A stretch of DNA of 64,000 nucleotides from Phlebiopsis flavidoalba (taxonomy: Eukaryota > Basidiomycota > Agaricomycetes > Polyporales > Phanerochaetaceae): assembly GCA_035772785.1 (NCBI GenBank), contig JAOCPU010000004.1:310001-374000 (forward strand), read 5' to 3'. Positions within the stretch are counted from its first letter, which is position 1. Each line of letters opens with the position of its first letter. The position numbers and the translations under genes were made by a program. The notes beneath the pieces are model-generated. The model was not told the DNA's origin and did no database searches. It worked only from the letters and a program-made list of their open reading frames with translations. Below are positions 1-10,806 of this stretch, piece after piece.

Positions 1-1125
1 TGACGGGCGGAAGGAGTCTCGACGATGCACTAAGCCCGGAGGACAAAGCTCAAAACATAGCACGCTTGGTACACGTGGATTCTACGCTCGGTGACCTAGT
101 GGTACGTTGATATACTTGCTCGCTTGTCTATTTCTCTTATGTTGGACTAGGCACACGTCTATTACGCTCTCAGCGCGAACTGGACGCGTCAAACGCGACA
201 CAGTCTTGCATCGGCGTTTCCCTATACCACAATGCTACTATGTTCCAGAACGAATCCGAAGATCATATCAACCTCGCCTAGAAGCAGCAGAGCTTTGGAA
301 TGTGGCAGGAATCGAGCAAGAGGAGCAGAGCGAACGAGAACGCTTCTCGTTCAGGCGGCCTACGAAAAAGAGCAAGAAAGCGCAAGAGAAGGCAAAAATT
401 CAAGGAGACCTTTGAGAGGAAGGAGGTCAGCCTTATATAACCGACGGTGATTCTCTGCATGATGGTAATCACCACCATTCCGCACAGGTTTCTGAAAAGG
501 CTCGCGCGTTCCTGGATATTTATTCCAGACTCCTGGGACACAAAAAATACTTCTATGACACAGAGCAGTAAAGCTCCATTCAATATTGACACCATGCCGC
601 TCAATGACGTATATACGCATAGCCCGACGACACTCGATGTCATCTTCGCAGCGCACATCCATATGCTTCGCTTACACCAACCCGACATGATCATTGCCAC
701 TCTCCTCGCTGAATCGTACCACACCCTCCTCTCTCATTGCGACCGGGTCTTCGGCAGGGCGTTCCACGACTCGACGCTTTTTCCTCCCTCAATCCGCGAA
801 AACCGTAACTTCACCATCCAGTCTATTCTTCCGAAGGTCCATACCCCTACCGAGCGAAAGAGTAAACCTACACTACCTGCCCAGAGCGAACAAGAACATA
901 AGTTCAAGCTCATGCGATGGGCGCTTTTTTTTGGAACAGCCGGCCTCATGTTCGGAGCCTATGTATATTTTGCGGGATTGAGATTTGATCCCGATGTATA
1001 TACAAGCCGTAGATACGGTCTCACGAGCACTTGCTCTCGAGGAGGCTGGGAAAGACGGGGATGAGGGCGAAGATGATGACGAAGACGAGGACGAGGATGA
1101 GGTACGAGGATGGGGGCGAGGATGA
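1..1125 (+). CDS. SAM37: Sam37/metaxin-like mitochondrial outer-membrane import subunit (5' end cut off by the window)
   Basis: Component of the sorting and assembly machinery that inserts beta-barrel proteins into the mitochondrial outer membrane. Exon pieces read, in order: SPEDKAQNIARLVHVDSTLG near 10-100, a ~48 bp intron from about 104, ALSANWTRQTRHSLASAFPY near 165-225, PQCYYVPERIRRSYQPRLEA near 225-290, then KARAFLDIYSRLLGHKKYFY near 500-560. A 55 bp GT/AG intron (568-622) joins DTE to PTTLDVIFAAHIHMLRLHQP. This is the layout of the Tom37/metaxin GST-like fold. A hydrophobic segment (ALFFGTAGLMFGAYVYFAG, near 917-976) fits a C-terminal membrane anchor, followed in another frame by a strongly acidic Asp/Glu tail ending at 1123-1125. 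One frameshift near 225 and another near 980 must be assumed. The start codon lies left of the window. The family call is good, the exact C-terminus less so. Confidence 0.75.
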
Positions 1126-1477
1126 GGACGGCGAAAGCTAGGTGATGGATTATTATAGTTGCAATGTCTGTCGCCTCAATTTGACAGAGCCGCGCTTTGC
1201 GTTTAATAATAGGTGTTCCTGCGTGGGGCCATCCCTAAACTAAACCTGGTCCCCAGTACCCACAGCATCTGAGTTGCGAGCAATCCGTCTGGTTGAGTTG
1301 GCTCGCTTGCCAACGCGACCCGCGACCATCCCCATCGGCAACAGCATGGCACTGAGCCGCCACGGCCGACGATGGGGATGAGACTGTGCAGTGAGTTTAT
1401 ATGTTGTACTATTACTCTATCTTGAGTTCGATTCCCTTCCTACTCTAAATATAAGGGTTTTGACAAAGTTTCTGTCA
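1126..1477. other. Intergenic region between two convergent genes
   Basis: About 350 bp between the SAM37 stop and the stop of the MFS transporter on the other strand. No open frame of note. It presumably holds both 3' UTRs and poly(A) sites. I see no RNA gene or repeat in it. Confidence 0.4.
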
Positions 1478-3352
1478 TTAAATCCTGAGCTCGTACCTGT
1501 CCCGCCGCCCTCGCATACATAAACGATAATGCCGGGAAAGGAGGAAGAATGCTACACCAGCGAGGACTGTAACCTGGAAGACACCTGGGGCTCGAAATAG
1601 CTCAAGACCATAAAGCCAACCACGGACATACCCCGCTGAATGCTACTGGCTTCCCCCAGTTGTCTCCTTTGAACAACAACCCCGCGCCCTCCCCCGCGAT
1701 GGGTGTGCGGATTCCCGGTGAGGATTGCGAACCGACGTTATGAAATACACTACGCCAATTCTGACACTGCCAGATATTGATGTCACACTGAGTTCACATA
1801 CAAAAAAAGAGCACGCGCTTACCCGACCTCGTTCAAGTCGGGCGACATGACCGAAAGTGTCGGCGGCAAGAGTGAGAAGTCTATGGAACGTCAGCTGCCT
1901 GTGGTAAAGGAGGAGTAATTAGCTTACATTTCCTCCTGTGAGAAGAAGAACCCGTAGACTATGGCAAAGACAATTGCCTGCGCTCCGGCCCCCGCCGCAT
2001 TCGAGGCACCAAACATGGTCAAAAATGAGAGCACCGGTGTGATGAGTGCGACGGGGCAGATCATGTTGAAGGGACCCGAAGACGTCCGCTAGCGCGTTTA
2101 GCATGATGCGACCGAAGGTAGAGCTGGCCGTTTTTGAGGATCGCTAGCTGTTTGATCATGAATGAAAGATGTGATGGAGGCATGGGAGAAAATGGGCTCG
2201 TTACTGTGTAGAAGGCTAGAGTAGTGGATACGCTGTGTAGTCTAACGAATAGTTGTAGGTAGAAGTCTTTTTGAAGCGTGTTTTTGGTCAAGTTTTTATT
2301 ATTGCAGCTAACACAGTGGCGAAGACCTACATGGGAGGAACATTCCCCAGAATATCAAGAATATTCTACTCACGTTTATTGAGCCCACGGCTCGTCAAGA
2401 ATATAGTGCGCGGTGTCTGGCACGCACCCTACGATTGCTATAAGTATATGGCACATCTGTGAGTTTCTTCAGGATGTCAAGCTTCGGCCGCGAAACCCGG
2501 CCTTTGGGTATGCGTGTCGTCATTATGCAATTAGCGATGACAAGTAGACCCAGAGTGAGGAAGCCGGAGGCCCGTACGCCCACTTGAATCCGGGATTCCC
2601 ATGGAGCAGCTGATTGAGCATGATAGGGAACACAATTCCACCAATAGAGGAACCTGATGCGTACATCAAGCAGGGAACTCTAAAAAAGAGGGCTAGGAGA
2701 AACGGACCAGTGAAGGTAATGCCCATTGCTAGCGCACGTCGCTTCTTCCAATGGTGAGCTTGAACAGAGATTGCAGGAACGAGGATTAATCCGCCACCTA
2801 TGCCCATGCCGAAGCCTTGCGAGAGGAGAAGTTGGTAGTAGTGGGGACGTGTCAGCTAGTGACAACATAAAGATCCTAACATAGTTATGAGAAGCCTGAG
2901 CATATGGAAAGACTGAATAACCCACGAAAACTCGTAGAGAATGGTCCCGCATATCATTATGTGTCTGAAGTATCCCGCATCTAGAAGACGGCCTGAAACG
3001 ATACCCAGCATAAACAGAAGCGATAGTTGGATCGAGCCTATCCAACTGATATTGGAGTCTGAGGCCGCGCCATTCAGAGTGTACAAGTCTTGGAATACGC
3101 CGAATGAGCTTGCATAGCCAAATGTCGAGAATGTCACGAGCCACCTGTTTGCCGTCAGATAATAGTGAAATTGTCGAACAACAAAAGAACGTACCCGCCA
3201 GCGACAGACATCCATGCGCGTAGCCCCCCATCTGGAGGCTCGATCGTTTCTAGATCTCTTAAGTCGGGAAGAACCTCAGTAGCAGCGGACTCGGAGTCCC
3301 TGCTGGGCTGCAAGTTCTCCTTGAGCTTCTCACCGGCAAACGTGGTGTCCAT
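1478..3352 (-). CDS. MFS transporter, monocarboxylate-transporter (MCT/SLC16-like) family
   Basis: Predicted 12-helix plasma-membrane transporter of the fungal MCH/MCT branch of the major facilitator superfamily; the substrate cannot be told. The N-terminal part holds the family signature PPDGGLRAWMSVAGGYVLLL (around 3190-3240) at the start of helix 1. Further helices follow: FSTFGYASSFGVFQDLY (~3090), LSLLFMLGIVSGRLLDAGYF (~2990), GIGGGLILVPAISV with HHWKKRRALAMGITFTG (~2700-2800), then ASGSSIGGIVFPIMLNQLLH (~2600-2660). The C-terminal half, in shifted frames, reads MICPVALITPVLSFLTMFG and IVFAIVYGFFFSQEE (~1925-2070), SLLPPTLSVMSPDLNEVG (~1830), and a last helix GVFQVTVLAGVAFFLLSRHY ending at the stop 1478-1480. 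I chose Met at 3350-3352 (MDTTFAGEK); an upstream in-frame Met at 3406 is possible. Several introns and frameshifts interrupt it. It is divergent from ETR1. Confidence 0.8.
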
Positions 3353-3783
3353 GCCGCTGGAGGGGAAGCATTTTGACGTACACAATGCAGTTTTATATGG
3401 GGGCACGCGAGCTTAGCGGTTCCAACATTTCCCAAAAGGCGTTAAGGTTGTATAGGATTGAGTGCACGACACATTTCCGAACGCCTTCTGCCGTGGTTCG
3501 GCAGAACACGTGAACCCTTTCCTGGACAGGGACATAACGTAAGATATGATTCTGGATGCGGAAGATAGAGAGAGTTGAGCTGCCGGTGAGGGGCCATGGG
3601 AGGACCTGAGAAATCGATGTGGTGAGGGTCGAGAAAGAGAGAAGTTGCATTGGCCACATTTGGGAAGCGAAGACTTGGTGGCGCAGAGGCGTTTGATCGG
3701 CGCATGCCGCGCCGTTCGCTCAGGCTCGACGTCACTGTCCCCGAATCGTGTTCGGTCAATATTCATATCTACACCCACCCACC
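3353..3783. promoter_or_regulatory. Shared upstream region of the MFS transporter and ETR1
   Basis: About 430 bp between the start codons of two divergent genes, so it must hold both promoters. Open frames seen here are short and overlap in opposite frames; none looks like a protein. No single regulatory motif is convincing by eye. Confidence 0.4.
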
Positions 3784-5248
3784 ATGTTCAGACATCAAGG
3801 CCTCGGATTGACAGCGCGTATGGCCTCTACATGCTCCATACGCATGTTCTCGACCTCGCTGTCGCGTTTCGCGAACCGCGCGGTCGTTTTTATAGCGCGA
3901 CTGGCGACCCGAAGTCTGTCCTTTCAGTGCTTACCTACCCCGACCTCCCAAAACCTACACCAGAGGCTCTCAACGTCCGCTTTCTTGTACTCGCCAATAA
4001 ACCCCTCCGACATAAATGTCGTCGAGGGCGTGTACCCGGCCAAGCCCATACACACCGACGAGCTCTCTCTCAGGGTCATAAGATCCAAGAGTCTGTGTAC
4101 CTATGCGGGAATGAGGCCTTGCGGGAAGTGACGGAGGTGGGGAGTGGAGTGAAAGGTCTTTCTAAGGGAGACTGGGTGGTTATGGCAGGCTCGCAGCTTG
4201 GCACGTGGAGCTCTGCGCGGGGTCACTCAAGACGGCGGACGTCATCAAGGTGTCCAAGGATGTCAGTGAAGTACCCATGGATCGACACTGACTGTACGTA
4301 TCTTCTTCAATTTAAAGCTTGACTGTGACGTGAATTATATTAGGTTAACCCGCCCACAGCATACAACATGCTACACGACTTTGTTGACCTAAAAGAAGGC
4401 GATTGGGTACTGCAGAATGGTATGTCTGAATCGTGTTCAGTGAATGACTGAATGCCTCATTTACATTACCATGATTAGGTGCGAATAGTGCTGTATGTAC
4501 ATAATTCTTGACGCAAATGCCGCCCGAATTCACCAGCCCAATACTAGACCGTCGGAACAAATGGTCGTCCAGATCGCAGCGCGGAGAGGACTGAAGACTC
4601 TGAACTTCGTTCGAAATAGGTTGGCGCTGCCTCTCAGACCATCTCCTGACAATGAGTCTCACTATGCCTCCCAGGGAAGATTTGGATACCCTCACGGGAA
4701 AGCAATTGATCTCCCTGGGGGCAAACGAGGTGTTCACGTATGACGACTTTGAATGACAGATCCCTGCTGCGTGACCGCATCAAAACAGCTCACTTCGGGG
4801 AAGCCCATCCGACTGTTCCTCAACTGCGTCGGTGTGGGACTCGACGACACAGATGGCCAAATTCCTCGGTGCCGACGCGCACATTGTGTCTATACGGCGC
4901 AATGTCAAAGCGGCCACTGACGCTCCCTACGTCGTTGTTTCATTTTCAAGAATCTGAAGACGCATGGGTTCTGGCAGACGAGGTGGTATGCGCAGAAGTC
5001 AATAGAAGAGCGAGAGGAGCTCATGCAGAAACTTATTGCGATGAAGGTATGTCGCCAAATCGCCTGAGAGGAAACAGTGCTCACATAATTTCTGTAGCTG
5101 AAAGAACCTGAGCACGAAATCGTCACAATTCCCGCTGGCGGGAACGATGTCTCCCAAGCGACGGATAGAGTGGCGCGAGATCATGGCAAAGTTGGCTCAA
5201 GGGCAGTATGGGAAGAAAATCCTGCTCAGCATCGAGCAACCTGCATGA
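3784..5248 (+). CDS. ETR1: Mitochondrial trans-2-enoyl-CoA/ACP reductase (MECR/ETR1)
   Basis: NADPH-dependent enoyl reductase of mitochondrial type II fatty-acid synthesis, the pathway that supplies octanoyl-ACP for lipoic acid; a medium-chain dehydrogenase/reductase. The Met at 3784 begins an Arg/Ser-rich presequence ([20 protein letters not shown]) typical of matrix targeting. Matching blocks follow in changing frames: [20 protein letters not shown] (~3980-4040), [20 protein letters not shown] (~4105-4165) with [26 protein letters not shown] (~4360-4420), an intron, then [20 protein letters not shown] (~4535-4590). Later come [12 protein letters not shown] (~4710), [20 protein letters not shown] (~4860-4925), and a C-terminus [19 protein letters not shown] ending TGA 5246-5248. 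Domain order and length (~380 aa) fit ETR1. Frameshifts occur near 3895, 4110, 4200, 4780 and 4860. Confidence 0.9.
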
Positions 5249-5305
5249 ATTTGAAACCATGAAGGTGTAATATATACGACCATGCTAGATATAGATGGAA
5301 ACAGC

Positions 5306-6730
5306 CTATAGGAAGAAGGTTCGTCTGGTGGTTTCCAACTCGGCTGCGAGACGGTATGAAGGTAAGTCCAGTGTCTGGTAGTAGAACATAGTACAACGCA
5401 CCTTCCAAGCCCATTGGTATTCGTCGTCCTTTGGCGGTACCACCTTCTTTTGATTTCGCTTGTGAAGTACCAGCTCCCTCCTCTGCGTCCCCATCTTGCT
5501 CCTCGTCCTCATACTGGGCGGTACCCTTCTCCTTGGGTGCAGCCTTAGGCTCTGCTTCGTCTTCTGCAAAGTCGTCAAATTCAAGCGGCTTCCCAACCTC
5601 TCCCAGATTCTTCACCGCAGGCAAGCCCTTCTTCAGCGAGCGTAATTTCAGGGTAAACCGGGGTCCAATCTCTTGGAGCTGCACCTTCTCTACCGAGCGG
5701 AACGCATATCGGTGACGCCGGAAGAAGAGAAAGTCACGCTGATTGTGCAGAGTCACGACTTGTCGACCTTGGAACTCGGCATCGGTGGAACATGGTCTGG
5801 AAGAGACGACCAACGGTGTGGCCTAGGCGGGTAACCAAATCCGTTAAGCACAAGTTCGGGGAAATGCTCAGTTTGCGCGGGCGTGTCCCTAGAACGATCC
5901 TCGAAATTGAGATCACGACGGACAGAAAGGCAGTGTGTGCACATACAGAGATTTTCTTGGAAAACGCTCGATAGAGGTTAGCTTGAAGTATGCAGTGGGT
6001 CCGTCGGAAGGTATACTATCGTCATTGCGTCTGCGTGAAGCTGTCAGATTTGAGCAGCACCAAAGTAGAGCACAAGACCTACTTGGCTTCTTCATGTCTT
6101 CGTTCACACACTACCAAGTGACTGAAGTCTCTCCCCGCTGCCCAGCCTGCGATGCGTCCCATCTCGAATCCCTTCCCCTTCTTCCTCCTGATCAGTTCCG
6201 CGCCAGGCCATATCGTAATGAGCTCCTCGCAAAAAACTCATATGTGACCCGCGTCGCCTTCGGAGCACGTAGTGACAAGAATTTTCGGGGGTACTCGTGT
6301 AGGTCGGCAGCACCAGAGAAATATGAGGCGAATGGATCCGCTGCAATATCAGCCGCGGACTCGTCTTGGGGCTGCTGATCATTTTGTGGGTTGGAGGATG
6401 AGGAGGCTACGGGTTCAGAGGGGTCTTCGGTCGGGGCATTGGGATTGGCGGTGAGGAAGGAAGGGTCGAATTCTCGAGTATTGTCAAGAGTGCGGGGTAC
6501 ATTCTCCAATTGACGACGCTGGAGAAGATCCGTAAGTTCTTGTTGAGTAGCCTAAGTTAGAGATCCAGTTTACCGACCTTCTTAGCAGCAGGGTTGTCGG
6601 ACTCGGCTTTGGCAAGCTCAAGTCTCCGTTTGAGCTTTGACTGTCCTTTCTCCCGCTTCTGCTTACGGGCAACCTCCTCCCGTTTGATTTTGTTCTTGAT
6701 GGTGGAGGGTTCAAACCTATTCGATGGCAT
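5306..6730 (-). CDS. RPF1: Ribosome production factor 1 (Brix-domain nucleolar protein)
   Basis: Nucleolar factor needed for 27S pre-rRNA processing and 60S subunit assembly. Start codon at 6728-6730 ([20 protein letters not shown]), a Lys/Arg-rich N-terminus as in the family. Next come [20 protein letters not shown] (~6450-6505) and DPFASYFSG. The Brix domain includes [14 protein letters not shown] and [14 protein letters not shown] fragments in shifted frames. Its hallmark C-terminal block [20 protein letters not shown] plus RHRYAF and [14 protein letters not shown] lies at ~5660-5780. A Glu/Asp-rich insert (~5480-5600) precedes the terminal [11 protein letters not shown] and stop 5306-5308, the usual RPF1 ending. 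Introns lie near 6545 and 6060. The gene ends 57 bp from ETR1 (tail to tail) and starts 212 bp from the p24 gene (head to head). Confidence 0.92.
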
Positions 6731-6942
6731 CTCGGATACTTTGCTCTATGAGCAGGAATATAATGTGGGGGGGACGTAAGGCTCAGAGAGCAATAACGAG
6801 AGCAGCCAAGCGTCTACGAAATTCTGTGAAGCGGGATGGTGTTCGCCACGTGGGGGAAGCTGAATCTGAGATCGCGCACTGCAACGTCGGTGCTTGCCTT
6901 CACGGAGACTCTCTTACTCAATCCCGCTTGGGACACCCAGCC

Positions 6943-7766
6943 ATGTCGAGACGACCGCCACACTTTACGTTCTTTATTCTTCTCCTCGTCGCTGCCACCG
7001 CGAACGCACTTCATTTCTACCTCGACGCCGACGAGAAACGATGTTTCCCTTGAAGAGATCCCTAGCGACACGGTCGTAGAAGGTGTGCCAGCATGCACGC
7101 GCTTCGGTTATCTCGCGCTTTGGCTCACGCAGGAGGACATTTTCATAGGTCACTACAAAGCCCTTGAGTGGGCTGAACAGGAGCAAAAATATGTCGAGAA
7201 CCCCGGGCTGGGTATTCTTGTGGAAGTAGATGTACGTCCCGACTAAGGACACACAATAACCCACGTCCTGAAAACGTACATAGGAGCTCGCAACGGGTCA
7301 CAATGTTGTTCGGACACGCGGACCCCACGACAGCAGGTTCACCTTTACCTCACACGAAGCAGGAGACCACGCGATCTGTCTCTCAAGCACGTCGGGTACG
7401 GCCTGGAGCACGGCATCGCACATCCGGCTGTACCTCGACATCGTCGTGGGCAGCACAAAGCCCGACAGGGACCACGACCGGTCACATGTCACGGAGCTCT
7501 CAGCGAAGCTACGCGACCTCAACCAGAAGCTCGAGGACATCCGGCGCGAGCAGCAGTACCAGCGCGAGCGTGAGGCGAACTTTAGGGACCTGAGCGAGGC
7601 GACGAACTCGAAGGCGGTGTGGTATAGTATTGTGCAGATTTTGGTTCTGGTCGTGACATGTGTATGGCAGATGAGGCATCTGAAGGTGCGTCGGTAACCT
7701 CGTCTCCATATAGTGTACGGCTAAATGTACCTGTTGTAGCGTTTCTTCGAAGAGAGGAAGATGTAA
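6943..7766 (+). CDS. p24/emp24-family cargo receptor (alpha subfamily, ERP1/ERP5-like)
   Basis: Type I membrane protein of COPII/COPI vesicles that helps sort cargo, including GPI-anchored proteins, between ER and Golgi. The Met at 6943 starts a signal peptide (HFTFFILLLVAATANALHFY). The GOLD domain follows in pieces: DADEKRCF, LEEIPSDTVVEG, then after an intron HYKALEWAEQEQKY with GLGILVEVD, and ISHEAGDHAICL-type sequence near 7340-7380. The coiled-coil and membrane part reads DLNQKLEDIRREQQYQRERE, FRDLSEATNSKAVWYSIVQI and LVLVVTCVWQMRHLK (~7520-7685). A 54 bp intron (7686-7739) splits the last exon, which encodes RFFERRKM and the stop 7764-7766; the FF plus basic tail fits COP binding. The REQxYQ...R...SEATNS pattern is that of alpha-p24 proteins. 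Confidence 0.92.
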
Positions 7767-8148
7767 TGATCACGTATATAATGCTTTCGAGTCTCTTAGA
7801 CCTCTTTTGTCGGAATTGCCACATCGGTTCAAGACCGCCATCGTGGTCGTCCTACTCCTAGGCGACAAGCGCATGCTGAGATAGCATACGGTTTGATGCA
7901 GTATGCTCCTGACCGTGAAACCCACTTACATTCAGCATATATACACGCACGTGGTTTCATTAGCTAACAGGCCGGTACTGGACGGTAATGAACGGCTCTG
8001 CTCTTCCTGCTGTCTCCCATCCACCGTGTTCACATAGGGCACACGAATCCTAGTGAGTGATACAACCAAGGTCTGAATGAGATGCGAACTAATCCTCGCG
8101 AATGATCTGTAGTATATTGGAGTTCTTGGCAAACACCTTACAGATCTA
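7767..8148. other. Intergenic region upstream of the HET-domain gene
   Basis: About 380 bp between the p24 stop and the first Met of the next gene on the same strand. It should hold the p24 3' end and the promoter of the HET gene. No RNA gene, repeat or credible short gene seen. Confidence 0.35.
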
Positions 8149-10266
8149 ATGAGTAGCGAGGAGAGATGGCCTCACGCTTACTCTAGCCTAGGACCGGAAA
8201 GAGAGCTCACTCTTAACGAAAGATTGGACTCAATGTTTATCACAATCGAAGACATAGATGAGCGCAGACAGAGTATTCAAGAGGCCATTCCGCATCTAAA
8301 GGGAATACTCAAGTCTACCGCAGCGCCTTTGCTGTGAGTTTGATCCTGTCCCAACGCTATTTGTGCTTACGACATCGCAAGCTCTGTACGTGAACCTGGG
8401 CTTCAGGGATCCTCGCTCCGGGACACTCTGTCCATATTGGTGTCAAAATGGCCAGGCGCGATTCATACATTCTGTCTTTCCCCGGTTACCGTCGTTCCCC
8501 GGCTGAAAGGGTGTACTCCAACGAATGGGCTATCCTGCCGAGCGAAGTGGCCAACATCGCCTGTTCAGCGAACACGACTGAAACCCTTCTCCGTGACATG
8601 AACGTTCTCCTCAAAACTCGATTCGAGATGACAGTTGAGATCAATGCTTCCCTTCGGGAGTTCATTGACGACGGGTGTGACCTTGGGCAGGTGTACGGGT
8701 ACCTGCGTCCTTGGGTGCACCCTCAGAGAACGATTTTTCCCCCGATTTCCGGACCCTCAGATGTCGACGAAGTCAAGCCGACTTCGACCTGCGCGCCAAA
8801 GCCATCAACAGTAATCACATCATCAATTCCAAGGTGCCTCCTCGTCGCGTCTGGGATCTGTACGCTAACCGCGTCATCCCATATTACATGCTACCTCAGG
8901 AAGGGACCCAGCTACCCGAAAATCTGTGGCCTGTGTCCCATAGCTGGGTGTCACCATCTCAGCGGCAGTATGTGCTTACTCCGATCAACGGCAGGGCGTG
9001 GCATGTCCCCATCGCTCGAGGCACGACGCTCGATGCTATCCGAAATGAGCTACTGGGCCTCGGAGCCGAGTACGTCTGGCTGGACGTGCTATGCTTGAGA
9101 CAGCAGGACGAACGTTTCCGGCAGAGCGGGAGTCCACTAGGAAAAAGGAGTGGCGGCTGGACATTCCCACGATCGGCTTTATCTACAACGAGACTCCAAA
9201 CAAGCCGACGATCGTTTACTTCAATGGGCTTGGTCTCCCTTTCTCTAGGGGCCCTGTGGACCCCACCGATCGTTACCACTGGCTTAACCGTGCTTGGACA
9301 TTGCAGGAGTGTCCCCTGGTCATTATTCCCGCGGGGCTAGGAGCTCAAAGCGTCGTACGCCCTATACAACGATACGACATGGACCCATCTTTGGCGTCGC
9401 AGCAGCAGAAACCCGAACTAGCTTGGGCGGATGAATATTTCCTCCACGACTTCCACTCCAGGTGCATCCCATCCTCCGCACTCTCATTCACCGCTCTCAT
9501 CACCCATCTACAATCCCGCTTCTACTCCAACGAAGTCGACAGGGTCGCATGCCTCGCCTACCTGCTGGGGGTGCTCAACGCTCCCGATTTACGACGCAGA
9601 CATGGACGTCGAGTGGAGACCGCATGGCGCCTTCTAGTCGAGTGTCTCAGCGACGAGCACCGCGGCGACCTGCTCTTCTGCGATTTTGGTCACAGTCCCG
9701 GCTGGGCCAACTCGTGGACCCCAACGTGGTCGCATGTTGTGGCTTCCACGCCGGTCCACGTTGCGCGTAGAGAGATGGCGTGCGAGCCGGGTTGCGGCGC
9801 GTACCCAGCTCATCGCCTTGTCTTGGCTATAGGCATAGCTATGATGTGTATTACCACAAGGCGTATGTGATCATGGACGTGCACGTCGAGGGTTTGGCAA
9901 GCCCTGGCCAACCCACCTATTCAAGCAATTGCATGCTTCGGATCCCTGACGCACAAGGAGATACCTTCGCTCTCCTTTCCGTTCTCAGCTGGGGCCCCTC
10001 TATAGCACATACCCGCGTGCAAGAATTCCTGGCAACATCATCTTGCGTTCTTATCACTGTCCCGGGGGCGCCGTGTTTGGATCATTGCCGGCGTTGAGGG
10101 TCTGCGTCGTATTGGCGAGGAAAGGGCGGTAAAACGTGTTCAAGATGGCTACTCTTCAGATCGACAACTTCTCCGCTCGGATATTGACTCGTTTCCAGTT
10201 CGAACAGCTATTGCAGCCGTTGAGACACGTACTTACATACGTTGTCTACCGGTTGAAGTTTATTAA
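8149..10266 (+). CDS. HET (heterokaryon incompatibility) domain protein, Agaricomycete type
   Basis: Member of the large fungal HET family; some members trigger programmed cell death after non-self fusion, but no such role can be claimed for this one. The first exon begins MSSEERWPHAYSSLGPEREL and contains a helical LNERLDSMFITIEDIDERRQ segment (8149-8333), with an intron to about 8391. A second block (8450-8710) includes EWAILPSEVANIACSANTTE and REFIDDGCDLGQVYGYLRPW. The HET core follows: PPRRVWDLYANRVIPYYMLP (~8830-8890), LWPVSHSWV (~8925-8950), YVLTPINGRAWHVPI, then GLGAEYVWLDVLCLRQQDER (~9057-9117). After one frameshift come WRLDIPTIGFIY, IVYFNGLGLPFSRG, and HWLNRAWTLQECPLVIIPAG (~9280-9340). 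The region to ~10100 continues open with two frame changes. The stop given (10264-10266) is tentative. Confidence 0.75.
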
Positions 10267-10806
10267 CGCCAAATCCATTGTGGCCTACGTGTGAACGTGC
10301 TGTAACCACACACGTTTCATTCTAGCTGAAGACGACGAGCGGGCTCGGCACACCGAACCTGAAGTTCATCTGCATATGTACCCCCGACGATAACGGAGAC
10401 ACGAGCCAAGAAGCACAGAACCGTCGCGCATACTTGAAGTTGTATGTGGGAGAACCAGTTTATAGCCTTGAGACGTATAAATGCATTGACCGAATATTGG
10501 GATGTTGCTAAATTGTTGCGGGCGCATCATGCTTAGACTTTCAATACATACTTAGGGAGCAGCAATGTCCGAGTCGGTTTCCTCCTTGCAAAAAGATGAC
10601 AAAGTTGAAGCGCGGACGTACGTGTCGCCGCGCGCGCCGCCGCCGTGGGACGCGTCTGTGACCGCATCTTCGAGTGACCAATCAGCCGCGTGAAGGACCC
10701 TTAGTCAGCGCGCGGGAGGTCGAGAATATATGGCTCGCTGCAGCCGTTTGCGCCATCCCGCCCTTCCTCGTCGTGCTCCCGTCCCACGACCGCTGCAGGC
10801 AGAGCC
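10267..10806. other. Upstream region of the ABCC transporter
   Basis: About 540 bp between the HET gene and the first Met of the ABC transporter. An ATG near 10565 opens a short hydrophilic frame that does not connect to a known family; I treat it as leader or promoter sequence. No RNA gene or repeat seen. Confidence 0.35.
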
